From Pseudomonas brassicacearum (GTDB lineage Bacteria; Pseudomonadota; Gammaproteobacteria; Pseudomonadales; Pseudomonadaceae), in NCBI RefSeq assembly GCF_003732225.1, contig NZ_MOBJ01000002.1, forward strand, positions 62,001 to 126,000: DNA of 64,000 bases, read 5' to 3'. A program made the translations under genes and the position numbers. The notes beneath the pieces were generated by a model. That model was not told the DNA's origin and did not search any database. It saw only the letters and a list, made by a program, of their open reading frames with translations. Of this stretch, positions 62,901 to 64,000 are shown piece after piece; the stretch's first letter is position 1; every line of letters starts with the position of its first letter.

Positions 62901-62964
62901 ATCGCGAGCAAGCTCGCTCCCACAGGAATAGCGTCAACTTTGTGGGAGCGAGCTTACTCGCGAT
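62901..62964. repeat. REPIN between arfA and holA
   Basis: Inverted REP copies at 62901-62924 and 62941-62964. The right arm has one changed base (CTTACTCGC), so this is an ageing copy. Confidence 0.9.
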
Positions 62965-62986
62965 GGCCGTTATGCGGCCCGAAGAC

Positions 62987-64000
62987 TTACTCGGCAGGCA
63001 AGGCCAGGCGCTGGCCAGCCATCAACAGCGACAAGCGGCTCAGGCTCATCCACGGCGAACCTGCGGCCTGACCCTTGATTTGTGCGTCGATCCGCTGGGC
63101 ATCGAGCAGCAATTGCGCCCAGCGCTGCGCCGAGTGGCGTTGCAGGGCTTTGCTCATCAGGGGTTTGCGCTTGTCCCAGACGGGCGGTCGGGCCTGGCTG
63201 AAGGCCTTGTCCAGCGGCACGCCCTGGCTGTATTGCAGCGACAGGTTGGCCAGCAGCCGAAGCTCCCGGGCCAGTGCCCAAAGAATCACCGGTGGTTCGA
63301 CGCCTTCGCCGCGCAAGCCTTCGAGCATGCGCAAGGCGTGGGCGGCTTCGCCGTTAAGAATGGCATCGGTCAGCCCGAAAACATCGAAGCGCGCACTGTC
63401 GGCGACCGCCGCTTGTACGGTTTCGACCGTTATTTGGCCACCTTCGGCCATCAGCTTGAGCTTTTCGATTTCCTGGGCGGCCGCCAGCAGGTTGCCTTCC
63501 ACGCGTGCGGCGATCAGTTCGACGGCGTCCTGGCTGGCGGCGAGGCCGGCCTGGGACAGACGCTGACGAATCCATTGCGGCAGCTGGTTGGCATCCACCG
63601 GCCAGATTTGCACGAACTGGGTCTGAGGGCCTTCGACCAGCGCCTTGCCCCACTTGGTTTTTTGCGCGCTGCCGTCAAGCTTTGGCAGGCTGATCAGCAG
63701 CAAGGTGTCTTCGGCCGGACGCGAGCAATACTCCATCAGCGCAGCAGCGCCCTTGTCGCCGGGTTTACCGGATGGCAAACGCAACTCCAGCACGCGTTTT
63801 TCAGCGAACAACGACATGCTGGCGCCGGCTTGCAGCAGCGTACCCCAGTCGAAACTGGCATCTGCGCTGAACACCTGACGCTCGTCAAAACCTTGCTGGC
63901 GGGCAGCAGAGCGGATGGCGTCGGCAGCTTCCTGACACAACAGCGGGTCATCGCCACTGATGATGTAAACGGGCGCGAGGGCGCCTTGCAGGTGTTTGCC
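62987..64000 (-). CDS. holA: DNA polymerase III, delta subunit (5' end outside window)
   Basis: 337 residues are visible; the frame runs off the right edge, starting GKHLQGALAPVYIISGDDPLL, so only the first few residues are missing. HolA opens the sliding clamp within the clamp loader. The delta-subunit fold is recognisable from FDWGTLLQAGASMSLFAEKRVLELRLPSGKPG (core SMSLFAEKRVLELRLP), DTLLLISLPKLD and ARVEGNLLAAAQEIEKLKL. The C-terminal helical domain ends MSLSRLSLLMAGQRL. Confidence 0.97.
   Translation of the reverse strand, partial: GKHLQGALAPVYIISGDDPLLCQEAADAIRSAARQQGFDERQVFSADASFDWGTLLQAGASMSLFAEKRVLELRLPSGKPGDKGAAALMEYCSRPAEDTLLLISLPKLDGSAQKTKWGKALVEGPQTQFVQIWPVDANQLPQWIRQRLSQAGLAASQDAVELIAARVEGNLLAAAQEIEKLKLMAEGGQITVETVQAAVADSARFDVFGLTDAILNGEAAHALRMLEGLRGEGVEPPVILWALARELRLLANLSLQYSQGVPLDKAFSQARPPVWDKRKPLMSKALQRHSAQRWAQLLLDAQRIDAQIKGQAAGSPWMSLSRLSLLMAGQRLALPAE

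Overview
The window is chromosomal DNA from a fluorescent Pseudomonas, most likely the P. fluorescens group. The evidence is the gene order (nrdR-ribD-ribE-ribBA-ribH-nusB-thiL-pgpA; xseB-ispA-dxs; proA-nadD-rsfS-rlmH-mrdA-rodA-mltB-rlpA-dacA-lipB-lipA), the protein sequences, and many inverted pairs of the short palindromic repeats (REPINs) typical of that group. I see no rRNA, tRNA, CRISPR array, insertion sequence or complete prophage. The window cuts genes at both ends: a methyltransferase at the left and holA at the right.

Region by region. 1-9.8 kb: riboflavin synthesis and its usual companions, then ribA, a small membrane protein and a vitamin B12-binding periplasmic protein. 9.9-15.1 kb (minus strand): btuB, dxs, ispA, xseB. 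15.3-18.9 kb: accessory DNA with a DUF3828 protein, a complete Fic protein, a scrap of type I restriction specificity subunit, a truncated YhcG/DUF1016 nuclease and a solitary LexA-like repressor. 19-22 kb (minus): ppa, mtfA-like, DedA, GNAT. 22-30 kb: an ethanolamine catabolism cluster (eutBC, permease, aldehyde dehydrogenase) with a divergent sigma-54 activator and well-preserved sigma-54 promoters, an IHF site and a putative enhancer. 30-37.4 kb: mpl-ubiX-lipoprotein, an SDR, a MORN-repeat C13 peptidase lipoprotein, a MaoC protein, an LrgA/LrgB pair and a Lon N-domain protein.

37.4-46.2 kb is the most unusual part. Three large minus-strand genes lie head to tail between ordinary chromosomal genes: a 1148-residue protein with a TcdA/TcdB-like hydrophobic pore region and RTX-type repeats, then two paralogous proteins of about 800 residues. 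Each paralogue carries near its C terminus a recognisable cholera-toxin-type ADP-ribosyltransferase signature, with a Ser/Asp-rich insert inside the catalytic domain. Both start with the same Pro-rich leader and the same ribosome-binding sequence. I infer a toxin locus in which a translocator-like protein and two enzymatic proteins are separate polypeptides.

46.2-64 kb returns to core genes: a DedA-PAP2 fusion, a 3-methyladenine glycosylase, proA/nadD/rsfS/rlmH, the cell-elongation and peptidoglycan cluster, lipoate synthesis, an LD-carboxypeptidase, a lytic transglycosylase, a small arfA ribosome-rescue gene with a hairpin inside its own coding sequence, and holA.
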